Part shown: piece after piece, positions 1 through 10,790 of the stretch | How the letters are laid out: the number at the start of each line of letters is the position of its first letter | Position numbering within the stretch: position 1 is the first letter of the stretch | Assembly: GCA_030704615.1 (NCBI GenBank) | Contig: CM060733.1 | Span: 23,314,001-23,378,000, forward strand | Source of the DNA: Takakia lepidozioides | Taxonomy: Eukaryota; Streptophyta; Takakiopsida; Takakiales; Takakiaceae | DNA: 64,000 bases | Direction: 5' to 3' | Program-made: the position numbers and the translations under genes | The notes under the pieces: generated by a model | Databases searched by the model: none | Seen by the model: only the letters and a program-made list of their open reading frames with translations | Told to the model about the DNA's origin: nothing

Positions 1-359
1 TGAAACACCCCAATGGGGCTGCAACAAAAGGTATGTCATGTATCTTGCAGTAAGGATGGACAGATATAAACTGCTGCTTCCACCCTGATTAAATCTCTTC
101 TTGTGGGGATTAAATATGACTGTCATGTCGTAATAATTCACATTAGAGTTATCATATCCAACAACTTGGGATCTTGCAGTATTTGAAATGTCCAATCAAA
201 ACTGAGACCTCAGATTGTTATTGCCCGGAAGATAACATCTACAGAGATACCTGTCAAGGTTGCATCAACCTTGATTTCTAAAGAGCATGCATGTTTGACC
301 TTGACCCCTGTGACTCCAATTGCTTTTCTTGAATTGGGCACATTGGTGCAATTTCACAG

Positions 360-3300
360 ATGAGGCAGCACGTGGAGTTTGAAAAGAGAGCTAGAGAAAG
401 AGAGGCAAAGAAAGTGGCTTATCTGGAATCTGAGTTGACAGCCTTGAGAGTGACACTAGCAGAAGAGAGACAGCGTCATGCACACACAACTGTGTCAAGG
501 GAGGGGAAAGTGCAGACAGTGTTGGAACAACACACGCTTTTGAGTGCACATCAGTCCACCATTGAAGAGCAGGTATGGCTAGATAGATGTTTTGTAGAAG
601 GTTGTGTTGCACTTTGTTGATGTAAAATTGAGCTCATTGTCTAATGCAAAATTGCACTTGGCTTGCCTAAATGTAGCTTGACACCTAGTGTCTGGTGGGA
701 TTGGGTTCCATGTGACCTTCAATGCAAAGATGAAAGGAGATTTATGACATTTTGTAAAAAGCTCTTTCAATATAAGAAAAATGAAGCACTAAAAGCATCC
801 TTGGGTCTTGTTTTCCCTTGCCATTGCTTTGGGATTGATGTTTCTTTAGAGAAAATAGAAGAAGACATGAAAACTGAGGGAGGACACACCTCAGTAGCAA
901 AGGATTCAAACACATCTTGCCTTGATTGGTGCAGGCAGCCCAGATTTTAGAGCTCACAAGCAGACTGGCAAATTGTGAGGGAGAGGGAGGAACTGGTAAA
1001 GAGAGTGAATGTCGTCCCCAGTTTCAAGAGCAGCAGAATGGTCCATATGAAAGAGCAGCAAGACGAATACAGGCACTGCAAAAACAGGTTGAAAACTGAC
1101 ATGTCTCAAAAAAGAGAGATCAAGCATCAATGCATGGAAGCTTTGTTATGGTCGAGCTATTTAGTCCATTATATCTCTATCCTCATATCTAACTATATAA
1201 AGGTCAGTTCAGATACACATGATGAAGTCACTTGATAACTTCAAAGATTACAAACGTCTCTTTGATTAGTCTATAGATCACTCTAGAGGACTTGGAGGAA
1301 TGAAGTGGTGGGAATTGATTGTTTGTATCAAGGTAAGTCCCACTACTAGAGTAAAGGCCCTCACAAAGGTAGTGTCTGGTCCCTCTTCTTCCTCCCAAAC
1401 TGGGCATGGGGTCTATCGCCACAAGCCTAGGGCAAACAACGTCTTATAAAGTACATCTCTTGCGTGGCAAAATACTAGAGCCCCAAAGGTGTCAATGTTT
1501 TTTACTTCTGCTTAAACACGCCATCTTGCCACAAAGCTGTGCACCTTGCACTTATAGGTAGAACCAGGAGTGGAATATTTTGACCCTGGATAATCCACTC
1601 TTTAATAAATGTAAATTCATATTTTGGTTGCCAGTGTTAAAATTGTTCTGACATTATCGATGATGTTCCTAGCATGCAAAATGTGCAGATAAAGAGGCTA
1701 GAGGCAGCTCTTAAGGTTGCTAAAAAGGAGCCAGGCGGTCTTCCTGCCCTTGCTCAGGTCATGAAAGGAGATGTTTGGATGCATTTTGCTCTTTTAACTC
1801 TTCAGGACATCTGCCATGAAAGATTTCCTCTCTATGGCTTTCCGTATCTACTTTGCATGGTCTTAAGAGGTTTTTGGTAGTGCTGTTGGCCAATAAAATA
1901 GGGACAACTCCAGCTAAGTATGTAACAGAAGACAGTTTGGTTGTTGGTTCTCAAACTTGGTATGAGACTGAATTGGGTCAAGGTATCCTGAAGTTCAAAA
2001 GAATGACGAACTATAAGTTCTTCACCCCCAAAAAGACTTTGCATGCCAAAAAGGTGAACTAATCGGCGCAGCAGGATTTCACATGCTGGCCAAAAGACTC
2101 CATGCTGGACTCATACAAAAATGCTTGTTGTGCACAGGTATCAAAGTCAGGATCAGAGGAGATTGACAAACTTCGGCGGCTTCAAGCAGAGCTGGTAACC
2201 TTGCAACGGCAGAAGGAGGACGAAACTAACAGGACCCTGCATCATATGAAGCAAGAACATGAAAAAATGAAGCATGAGTATACAGTACGCGTCCACAATC
2301 TAAAGCAACAACTGCAGGCCCAAGCCGAGGCTGGGCTCCCCTTGTGTGAAAGCGAGCAGGCTGCCTTAAACCGTGTCAAGGACCTGGAAAGACAGGTATA
2401 CCTCACATAAAAAGAGTCTCCAGATCTACATCTTTTGCGAAGGGAAGTGTAAGGCACTATCTTTCCACTGTCTATCGTAGCTTCAGCTGTTAGGAAGAGT
2501 TAACAACAGCCTGCAGCCTGCATGGTATCTACACTCCACAGAGCCAATTCATCGTGTTTCCAGGTGTGAATTATTGGTAAACCCTCCAGTAGACAGACTG
2601 TTTATGTAAGTGGTTTATTAACAAAGTGCACCTTGAGCAGGTGACAAACATGCGCATCCACTGTGTGAAGAAGGTGAAGGAACTCGGTGATAAACTAGAG
2701 GAGACAAGAAGCGAACATGCGAAAACCAAGCTAGTGGCAGAGGGGACAATGAGAAAGCACAGTGCTCAGCAGCCAGTGCAGGTATTTCGTCCTCTTACTT
2801 TCCCTTCTTTCTCTTTCACGCCCCTCATTCCCACCAAACAAAACGGTTATGACAAGCTTGACATTTACTGAATATGTCTGTGCCTTTGTGAAGATGATTA
2901 CAAAATGCAGAAGGCAAATGTAAGTTAACGATGTACATCAGAATATCACCTCGATTTTGGCTACTAATCTGACGAACTCCTGAACTTGTCCCGCGAAGTA
3001 GTTGCGAAGTCTTTCTTCTACTTTCCAAGCATTGCATTCCTGCAGCCAGAGAAGTGATGCTACCCAAGCTCGAGAGCATCATTGGCACTCAGAAAAGATA
3101 TGTACCAGCATGCGTAATGAAGTTCCTGTTAGTAGTGGGTCTACACATAAGCTAATTCACTACATTCTGCAGATCCTTGGAAGTCCATCATGCCAATATT
3201 GCTAAGCTGATTCTCCCTCGTGTAGCTGAACAAAAATCTTAGTGCTGCTAGGCTGGTAGTACTACAGCTTTGCTAGAGTCAGCTTTGTAAGTAAATGCTT

Positions 3301-5891
3301 CTTAGGGCAGTGAGGGCTGCGGCTCCCCTGCAGCAATCATGGCTGGAGTTATCACAGCGGTTCTCCCAGGTACCTCCAACTGATTTTTCTCTGGTTAGTG
3401 GGTGGGATCCAAAGCTGCCTCCACTCGTTCAGATATAAGAAGAGTCCAGCTTTGTACTTAGACACTGACTGGAAGCAAATAAAGTGGTTTAAAAATTAGT
3501 CAACTGTAGTAGGTGCTTTAGTAATGGTGATTTAGGGATTTTGTCCGCTTTTCCAGCAGTAAGCATTACAAACAGAAATATGCTTCCTTATGCTACTGCA
3601 AGATTTGAGTGTTTACACATGCGCCTTTCATGACATAAAAAATTGCATAATATTGGTCCTGAATTGCTGAAATAAAACTCTGCGCGTTTTCTCTATAATA
3701 CAGATCAAAGAGTTACAGGAGGCAAAGGAGCGCATAAACATCCTGGAAGACATAATAACCGAGAAAGATCTCACTATCAAAGCTCTCCATCACAAGATAC
3801 AAGACATGGAATCGGGGGGAAAAGGTATGGTTTTGTTCTCGCAAAATCGCCGGGTTGTGTGTGTGTGTAGATAACCATCACTAGGAACCTTCGTGCTCCC
3901 TCCATCTTGCAACACTGGAGGCTCTTTCCCCCTCATGTAAAGAGGGGAGAGACACACAGTGACCATGTGCCCTCATGGCTTTGCTTCAAATAAGAGGGTT
4001 TAATATTTGGGCACATTGTGTGCACTCAAATGGTGTGCAGTAAAACTGGGAGAACATAACAGGAGATACGAAGGGACGCATGCAGGGGCAATGGATGCAT
4101 GAGTAAGAGGGACAACGTGTTAAATGCAGGTGACTGTGTGAATGCTGCCACTGCCAGCAGCCTAACAAGTGCCATAATCACAGCCAAGCAGGTGGCTAAT
4201 GTTTCTAAGCCGAGAAACAAGCTTCAGACCACACTGTCTTCACCACATCTCGATCAACTTGAAGACAGGATTGAAGACTACGATACCTTGCCAATCACTG
4301 CACCAAACCTTGGACCCTTCAGCGACATTCCAGAACCAACCTCATCAGCTGATGAGAAAAGCAAGAGATTGAAGCGATTGAACTCATTGACCACTTCCAC
4401 ACAAGAAAGGAGGGCTGAGTCCCCCAATGGAGAAGAGGTATGTAACTCTTTGCACAAATGGAACAAGCGTTTTTTATCCATCACTTGCTTCGTGGCTAGA
4501 CATAGTTTCACACCTTTGATTGACATACAGTGCCTAATGGCCTATCGCACAGTCCACAAGTGGGGAATAGTTGAATTCCCTGTGAGGCACAAGTTAACTT
4601 CAATCAATTTAACCTATGAGCTCTGACTGTGGATCACACAGACTATTAAGTAACTGTGAAAATTGACTGGGGGGGGCGCATGGGTCAACTTAACATGCAG
4701 AAACACAAGGGCAATCTGTCCCCACATTCAATTAACAGGTATGGTAGGTGACAGTTGACCTGAGAAGTTAATACCTCGACACTGTAAGCTGCACACCTGG
4801 TAACTTGGTGCTTTCTGGTAGGGTAAAAAGGCCTACGACCACCCATCTTAGGGGCTTTCAGGGTCTAGAAAAATATAATATATTATACTATGGAATGGGT
4901 CCATCTTGGACCCCTTGACATAGGCTGTCTATGTTTCGATTCAAAAAATGACTTAGTGTATCTATGGTTATTAGGATCAGCACCTAAAACAAGAGGACTG
5001 AGCAGTATAGTGCCTATTACCATGTATAGACCTCATCAAAGCGAATGCTTCTATGCAATGGCCTATTCGAATGGTGAGGATCCTGCCAGGCTTAGAAAGC
5101 ACAAGGGTATTTGTACATGGTCATATTTGTGTAAATAACAAGTGTCATCCCCTTTTCAAAGATTCCAACACAACATGGGATTGCTCTGAACAAAGCCACA
5201 CAAGATTCAACAGCTTACAATGCTGCTGTACAAGAAGTAAGCAGTCATGGGGGGGTGGCGGGTGATAGGGCTCTTTACCCTAACCAACTGTGCAGGCTGT
5301 GCAAACAGTTAACTTTAACAGTTGTGCAAAGGGCCATAAGGACCCGCAGAACAAGAAGATAGAGAATGGTTTCTGAGGGAAGACATGAACATATCTGTAG
5401 AGCTGCGCGATGGGTCTCCTTTGCAGGGCCTAGGGTGATGAGGGCGGAATGCACTCACTTGGCAGTCGTTGCTGGTATTCCCACCCACTACTGGATTAAT
5501 AAGTAGCTAGCCAGTTTTGATCCTCAGTTGGACCAGGCAGAAACACCAGTGCATAGTCCCAATGCAAATCAAACACTGCAGATCATTCTCAAGGTACTGA
5601 AATGCAGTGCATTGAAGTATTAACATGGGTAGTAGCAACAATGAAGTCCTTCATGTAATAGATGAAACTTTGATATCTTTGTGAAAGGATAACCCTCCAT
5701 CAATTCATGGAATTGAGCACTCTGGCCAACCTAGGTGGTAGCCCTGCGCAAGCAGCTGGAGAAATCAGAGATGAGCAGAGAGATGCTGCAGGAGCAGTGC
5801 ATAGATGCAATGGAAAAGGCAGCACTGCTCTCTTTGCAACACCAGCAAGCCCTCCAGCACCTGCAGCAAGCCCACTCCAGGCACACTTCTG
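360..5891 (+). CDS. Multi-exon coiled-coil protein, centrosomal/ciliary type (partial)
   Basis: Eight exons with GT/AG borders and compatible phases can be read: 360-572, 935-1087, 1689-1757, 2138-2395, 2641-2781, 3704-3824, 4130-4437 and 5735-5891 (the last may instead read on to a stop at 6037). The product is almost wholly heptad-like and rich in E, K, Q, R and L, for example ALNRVKDLERQ and KELQEAKERINILEDIITEK. Exon 7 is a non-coiled Ser/Thr/Pro-rich linker of 103 residues. No enzyme motif or membrane segment is visible. The 5' end lies left of the window or in unrecognised exons, and more exons may hide between 4438 and 5734 or after 5891. The style recalls basal-body proteins such as CEP162 or BLD10/CEP135, which plants with flagellated sperm keep. 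That assignment is a guess; a kinesin tail or nuclear-envelope coiled coil is also possible. The exon chain is well supported, the family is not. Confidence 0.6.
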
Positions 5892-6790
5892 GTATCCACC
5901 ATCATCAGATAATATATCTTGAACTCCTCTTGGGTACTGTGAAACAAATAATTAGGGCATGCTCCCTGCAGGTGGTACCAAAATTATGTAGCTGCGCAGA
6001 GCAAAGTTTAGCTTTTGATGTTCCAGCTTCCGCCTGACTTTCACTGCTCAAGAATCTCACACAAATTGACCTGATCTCTAAGGATTGTCAAGGATTTGAG
6101 GCCTACATCCTTCCGTTATTGCCAAATTCATTTCATGTAATCTTAATCTTAATCTCGAAGTTGATATCAATTTGAAGACTTTGAACCATTTGTAGGAAGT
6201 ATGGACAGCAAAGGCGTTTCTGAGGGGCTTGGTTGGAGGACTAACAGGAATTCCTTGGAGATGGGGAACCGAACATTAGAGGCCAGGTGAGCTGCACTTC
6301 AGAAAAACCTGGATCAAAACCCTTCAACTGGAAGTCAATAGGAGCAGATCATTCACAAGATTTTGCAGGCTACATGCTACTTGGGTTTTTCAAACCTTCA
6401 GCAGCAAAGCGCAACCAGTGGACATCTTTTTGGTGGTTGCTAATACTTTCATGCTAAAATTGTTGTGTTGATGAGGTTTATCAATGTAAAATGCAATAGT
6501 TCAAAGGAGATTGGGTGGGCTATGTGGCAGGCTAAAGGGCATGTCAGTGGAGTTGGAAGAGGCACAGGCCTATTGCCGGAAGCCTCAGGTACTAGCATCA
6601 CTGCCTAGTGTTGTTGTTGGGGGACAGTAAAAGATCCTGTTGCAAATTCTACTTATATTAGAAACTCCATAGAACCCAATCCCTGCTCAGCAATGAGAGC
6701 GGACCACAGTACATGACCAAAACATAAGGAGAATATCCTTACTTCCCTATACAAGCTAGTTTGGTGTACGTGAAATTGAAATGAACCAGA
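5892..6790. other. Possible 3' region of the coiled-coil gene / intergenic
   Basis: AT-rich, stop-filled sequence follows the last recognised exon. I see no further convincing exon, RNA gene or terminal repeat. The first part may be 3' UTR if the last exon is read through to the stop at 6037. Confidence 0.4.
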
Positions 6791-6794
6791 AAGA

Positions 6795-7155
6795 AATGGT
6801 ATGGTATGGTATGGTACTTTATAACGTCCTTGGAAAGCTCAAAGAGCTTATCGGATAAGAGAAAGAAAGAAAAGAAAGGGAGAGGGGCCCTCCACAAGCA
6901 GCCCAAAAGCAAGTATTGCTCAAGGGATTGTCTAAGAGTCAACGCCTCATGCAGGTAAGTGAGCTCTCAAGCACTCCTGATCTTGTAATGGAAGACCTCC
7001 ATGAAAGCACTGAAAAAAGTAACTTTATAACATCCGCAGGGGGCCACAAGGGCCCAGTGACATGGTAGAGCAAAGAAATGACAAGAGAAAGTGAGAGCTG
7101 TCAGTACAGCTGAACCTGTCTCCATTATAAAGTACCATTTCATTTCATTTCATTT
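6795..7155 (-). mobile_element. LINE 3'-tail fragments
   Basis: Read on the minus strand, the segment encodes the end of a LINE-type ORF ([19 protein letters not shown]). It continues into a 3' UTR holding the hairpin AAGCTCTTTGAGCTT and the block GACGTTATAAAGTACC, then a short pentamer array. A second partial copy sits near 7015-7060. A plus-oriented scrap with (ATTTC)n lies at 7125-7155. Close relatives recur at 51.2, 55.0-55.5 and 57.8-58.2 kb, so this is a dispersed family and not a unique gene end. Confidence 0.7.
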
Positions 7156-7159
7156 CCAT

Positions 7160-9480
7160 TAAAAATGAGCTAACATAATCTGGTGTGCTATATAAGTTAA
7201 GTTTCCACTAAGAGAACTTCACTGCTAAATTTATTTGCAGTCAAAACTTGAAACTAACCTTAGCTGCTGCTGGTGTTCACTGATCAAAACCTAATGAGGT
7301 AGGGGCAAGAGCACATTAGTGCCAGGTTAACAATGAGAATTGACAACAAAATTGGACAGGGAGAAAATCCTCATTGAAAAGCAGGGAGGTTCCTCTTTTT
7401 GACTACCTTTCCATTGCAATGAATCCAAGAATTGAATTACATCAATACAGTGAAAATCTGTCCACGAAAGTGATCTGGCATAATCCAGCGAGCTAGCTAG
7501 ATAACAATTTCAGCCACTACCAATTCACTGCTCATTTGGTTGAACTCAAAACGTGAAAAGATGCCATTGATGCTGGTGCACCACGTCAATAGGAAAAGAA
7601 GAGACTTGAGACAGGCTGTGATGTTTTTCCAATTGATGGACTCAGGGCTCATGTTTTTGTGATTGTTTTGGTCTTTTTCCATGTATGTTGTTAAATGGTT
7701 AATGATGAGGTTCGGACGAAATCTGTTCACTTATTGATCTACTTCTGAGTCAAACGAAAACCTGGGTTTCAGAGTGTGCAGTTGAAATATCTTTCATCCA
7801 AGAGCAATCACCTCCCCAATGACCGAAGGCCCTGTAATTGGAGAGAAGAGGTAGGCCCCAGGACAGCCTCTGGTATAACTAGATTACTACATGCTCATTC
7901 AGGGATCTTCTGGAAACCAAGGAAAGTAGCCAGAGATTGGAGGCTTGTAAAAAGTGGAGGATAATGCACTTATCTCCTCACATAGTCCCATGCACCCTTT
8001 CAAGAGAGCTTGCAGAAACTGCTCAGGGATGGACATGATAAACATATCCAGGAGATAGACTTTGGGCCACTGTCAACATCTGTAAAGGACATTGGACTAA
8101 ATGGATCCACTGGGAAGCCAAACCTGCATGATTCTCCATGAGAGAAAACATTTCATGCATCATAAAACATCATCAATAACTCCCAGCCCATGTAATCACA
8201 GGCACAGACCATTGGGTTTTGGTCCACAGTATCTCCAGTTAATTTCAACCCTCTTAAATACTGGATTGGGGGTGACTGTCTGATGCAGAGAAAACGGCCA
8301 CCAATCTTCAATGGGCGAGCTATGGAACACAACCCTTATAAACTTGGATTACCTGCCATCAAAGGTCATGCCTGGCTTGCACAGAAGGACACTCGGTATC
8401 TCAGTTCATGGGTTGGAGAAAGGGAGAGGGTGTACTAGTGCCAGTGAGGATGTGTAGTAGAAGCCACTGGTATGGAGAGTAATTGCATGGGCGAGAGATT
8501 TCATCAGCCATGCCTTACTTCCAAACACTTTGTACGTCACTCTCTCTGGGAGCTCATGGACACCAATGCTCATACAGACCTCAATTGGACCAAGACAGGA
8601 GCATTTCTCCTCTGCTCATGAGCAAGGAAGCCTGATACAACCATGACAACAGATTGAGACACTGCAGAATTCCTGCACTGGAAGGAGTTGAAAAAGCTTC
8701 CATTTGTGGTTCGGCCAGCTCCTGATCAGACTGTGACATGCAGATACGACCAGATGTATGATATGCTGGGTGGAAATTGCAAAGCTTGCTACAACATCAG
8801 GCTCTTACTTACTGAAAAGTAGCTTAGAGAGGGTCTTCGTACTCTTGGTGTGGTTCTTTTAACTGCACGCGGTGTTGCAGCATGCATATCCAAGCCCATG
8901 TCATTCATAACATGGGACTGTCCTTATTAGGAAATTGAGCTTGATGTGCTTTGATAACAGAGGTTATTGAACATTTTTTGAGCAATGCAGAAAAGACACT
9001 TCATTCCTTCCCTCAATATGTGGTAGCTTACACATGGTTGCCTTTGAAAGCAGCAGGTAAGTCAATGTGGGCCTCAGCCATTAGGCATCATTGGCATTGA
9101 GGTAGAGAAAAGCCATCAGCTATGGAGCAGTGTTTAGAGGTTCATTCTGCAAGGTGTACGCTTCGCCGGTCTCTGTTAAACGCGGTGATGGAGGGGAGGT
9201 CAAGAACAAGGATTCGGCTCATGTTGAGAACATGAAAGGGTTGCCAGTGATGTGTCTGCCTTGCATGTACTCTTGCATTTGTCAGTTGTCGTCGCAATCG
9301 TTTGAGTTTTCTCCCTTGGAGATGTGTCTGTTGGTTATGCCTATCCTGCAAACAATGGACTTTCTGCACGGTCGCATGCCCGTACCTCCCCTTATCGAGG
9401 GGCCGATGGAGCTTGGAAGGAACATTTTTTAAGGAGATCACCCGCATAGGACAGGCACAAACACCCAACCACTGGGGTGC
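7160..9480. other. Intergenic with degraded coding-like scraps
   Basis: No intact gene is seen. One plus-strand stretch at about 8307-8420 reads openly as a protein-like segment (NPYKLGLPAIKGHAWLAQKD), but it has stops on both sides and I cannot assign it. It may be a relic of a transposon or host gene. The rest is unremarkable AT-rich DNA. Confidence 0.4.
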
Positions 9481-9499
9481 CTGCGCCCGGGCAAAAGGT

Positions 9500-10790
9500 G
9501 AGTCCAGAAAAACAGACAACAAGATGCGTCGCAAAGCTTTCTTGGAAATTGTCTCCCCTCTCTCGCAAGCACATTTTATTCAGCATAGGAACTAGTGTGT
9601 GATAGGTAGGGTTGGGGTGTTTGCTAGAACAAATCTAGGCTGTTATTGTCAGCTGCCAGCAGCAAGGCGAGGATCTACACATGATTTCTGCAGAGGCAGG
9701 GATAGCTGAAGGAGCAGGGATGGAATGTGGGTCCAGATTCATCCAAGAGGGCCAGATCTCCAGCACAAGAATACCTATGATTCCCTGTGGATTGATAGAA
9801 GCTTAACTGGAAGCGGCGGCGGCGGCGGCGGCACAATTGATAAAATCAGGCAATTCTGTGAGTTAGCTTGGTGGGTGCATCTATGGTGGTTTGGAGTGCT
9901 TTTGACATGTTACTGCCGATGTGGCAGCAGGAAAGTATCCAAAAACAGATGACACAGACGAGGAGAAGCTTTGCAATTAATGAAGACCCCAGTCAATGGT
10001 CGGACAATCGAGGCAAAAAGGTGAATGCCTGTTGGATTACAAAGAACACGATGTATCGCAAAGCTTTCTTGGAAATTGCCATCCCCTCTCTCCCAAGGAC
10101 ATTTTTGAAGTCTTGGGAGCAATTAGCGCAGGAACTAGTGTGTGATAAATAGGGTTATGGTGTTTGCTATAACACATCTAGGATGTCATTGTCAACTGCT
10201 ACCAACAAGGCAAAGATCTAGTGATCAAGTTAGCTCATTGGGTGGATCTATGGTGGTTTGGAGTGATTCTGACATGTTACTACCAATGTGGCAACAGGAG
10301 AGTATCCAAAAACAGATAACAGAGACGTGGAGAAACTTTGGAATGAATATTTTTCCAACCTCACTTAATGGTGGGACAATTGAGGAAAAAAGGCGAATGC
10401 CTGTTAGATTGCAGAGAGAAGCAGACAACAAGATGCAACGCAAAGCTTCGTTGGAAAATTTCATCCTCTCTCTCCCTAGCACATTTTTAAAGTCTTGGGA
10501 GCAACTCCACATAGGAACTAGTTTGTAATGAGTAGGCTTGGGGTGTTTACTAGAACAAATCTAGGCTGTCGTTGTCAGCTGCCAGCAGCAAGGCGAGGAT
10601 CTATACATGATTTGTGCAGAGGCAGGGATAGCCGAAGGAGCAGGGATAGAGTGTGGGTCCAGATTCATCCAAGAGGCCCGGATTTCAAGCACAAAGTTAC
10701 ATATGAATCCCTGTGGATCGACAGCTACAAGAAACCTGCATGGATGGATGGTCAACTGGAAGCAGCAGCGGTGTCGGCACAGTTGATAAA
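9500..10790 (+). repeat. Diverged tandem duplication at the 5' end of the PPR gene
   Basis: Blocks recur in order. One block, containing CGCAAAGCTT and ending near GGAACTAGT, occurs at about 9525-9600, 10050-10145 and 10435-10525. A second, containing CAAATCTAGGCTGT and running into a CCAGATTCATCCAAGAGG-like segment, occurs at 9625-9790 and 10550-10710. A third, CTATGGTGGTTTGGAGTG followed by ATCCAAAAACAGAT, occurs at 9880-9960 and 10245-10320. The copies differ by scattered substitutions and indels, so the duplications are not very recent. The final copy supplies the start codon and first ~80 codons of the DYW PPR gene. A GGC run at about 9813-9832 sits in the first copy. Confidence 0.75.
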
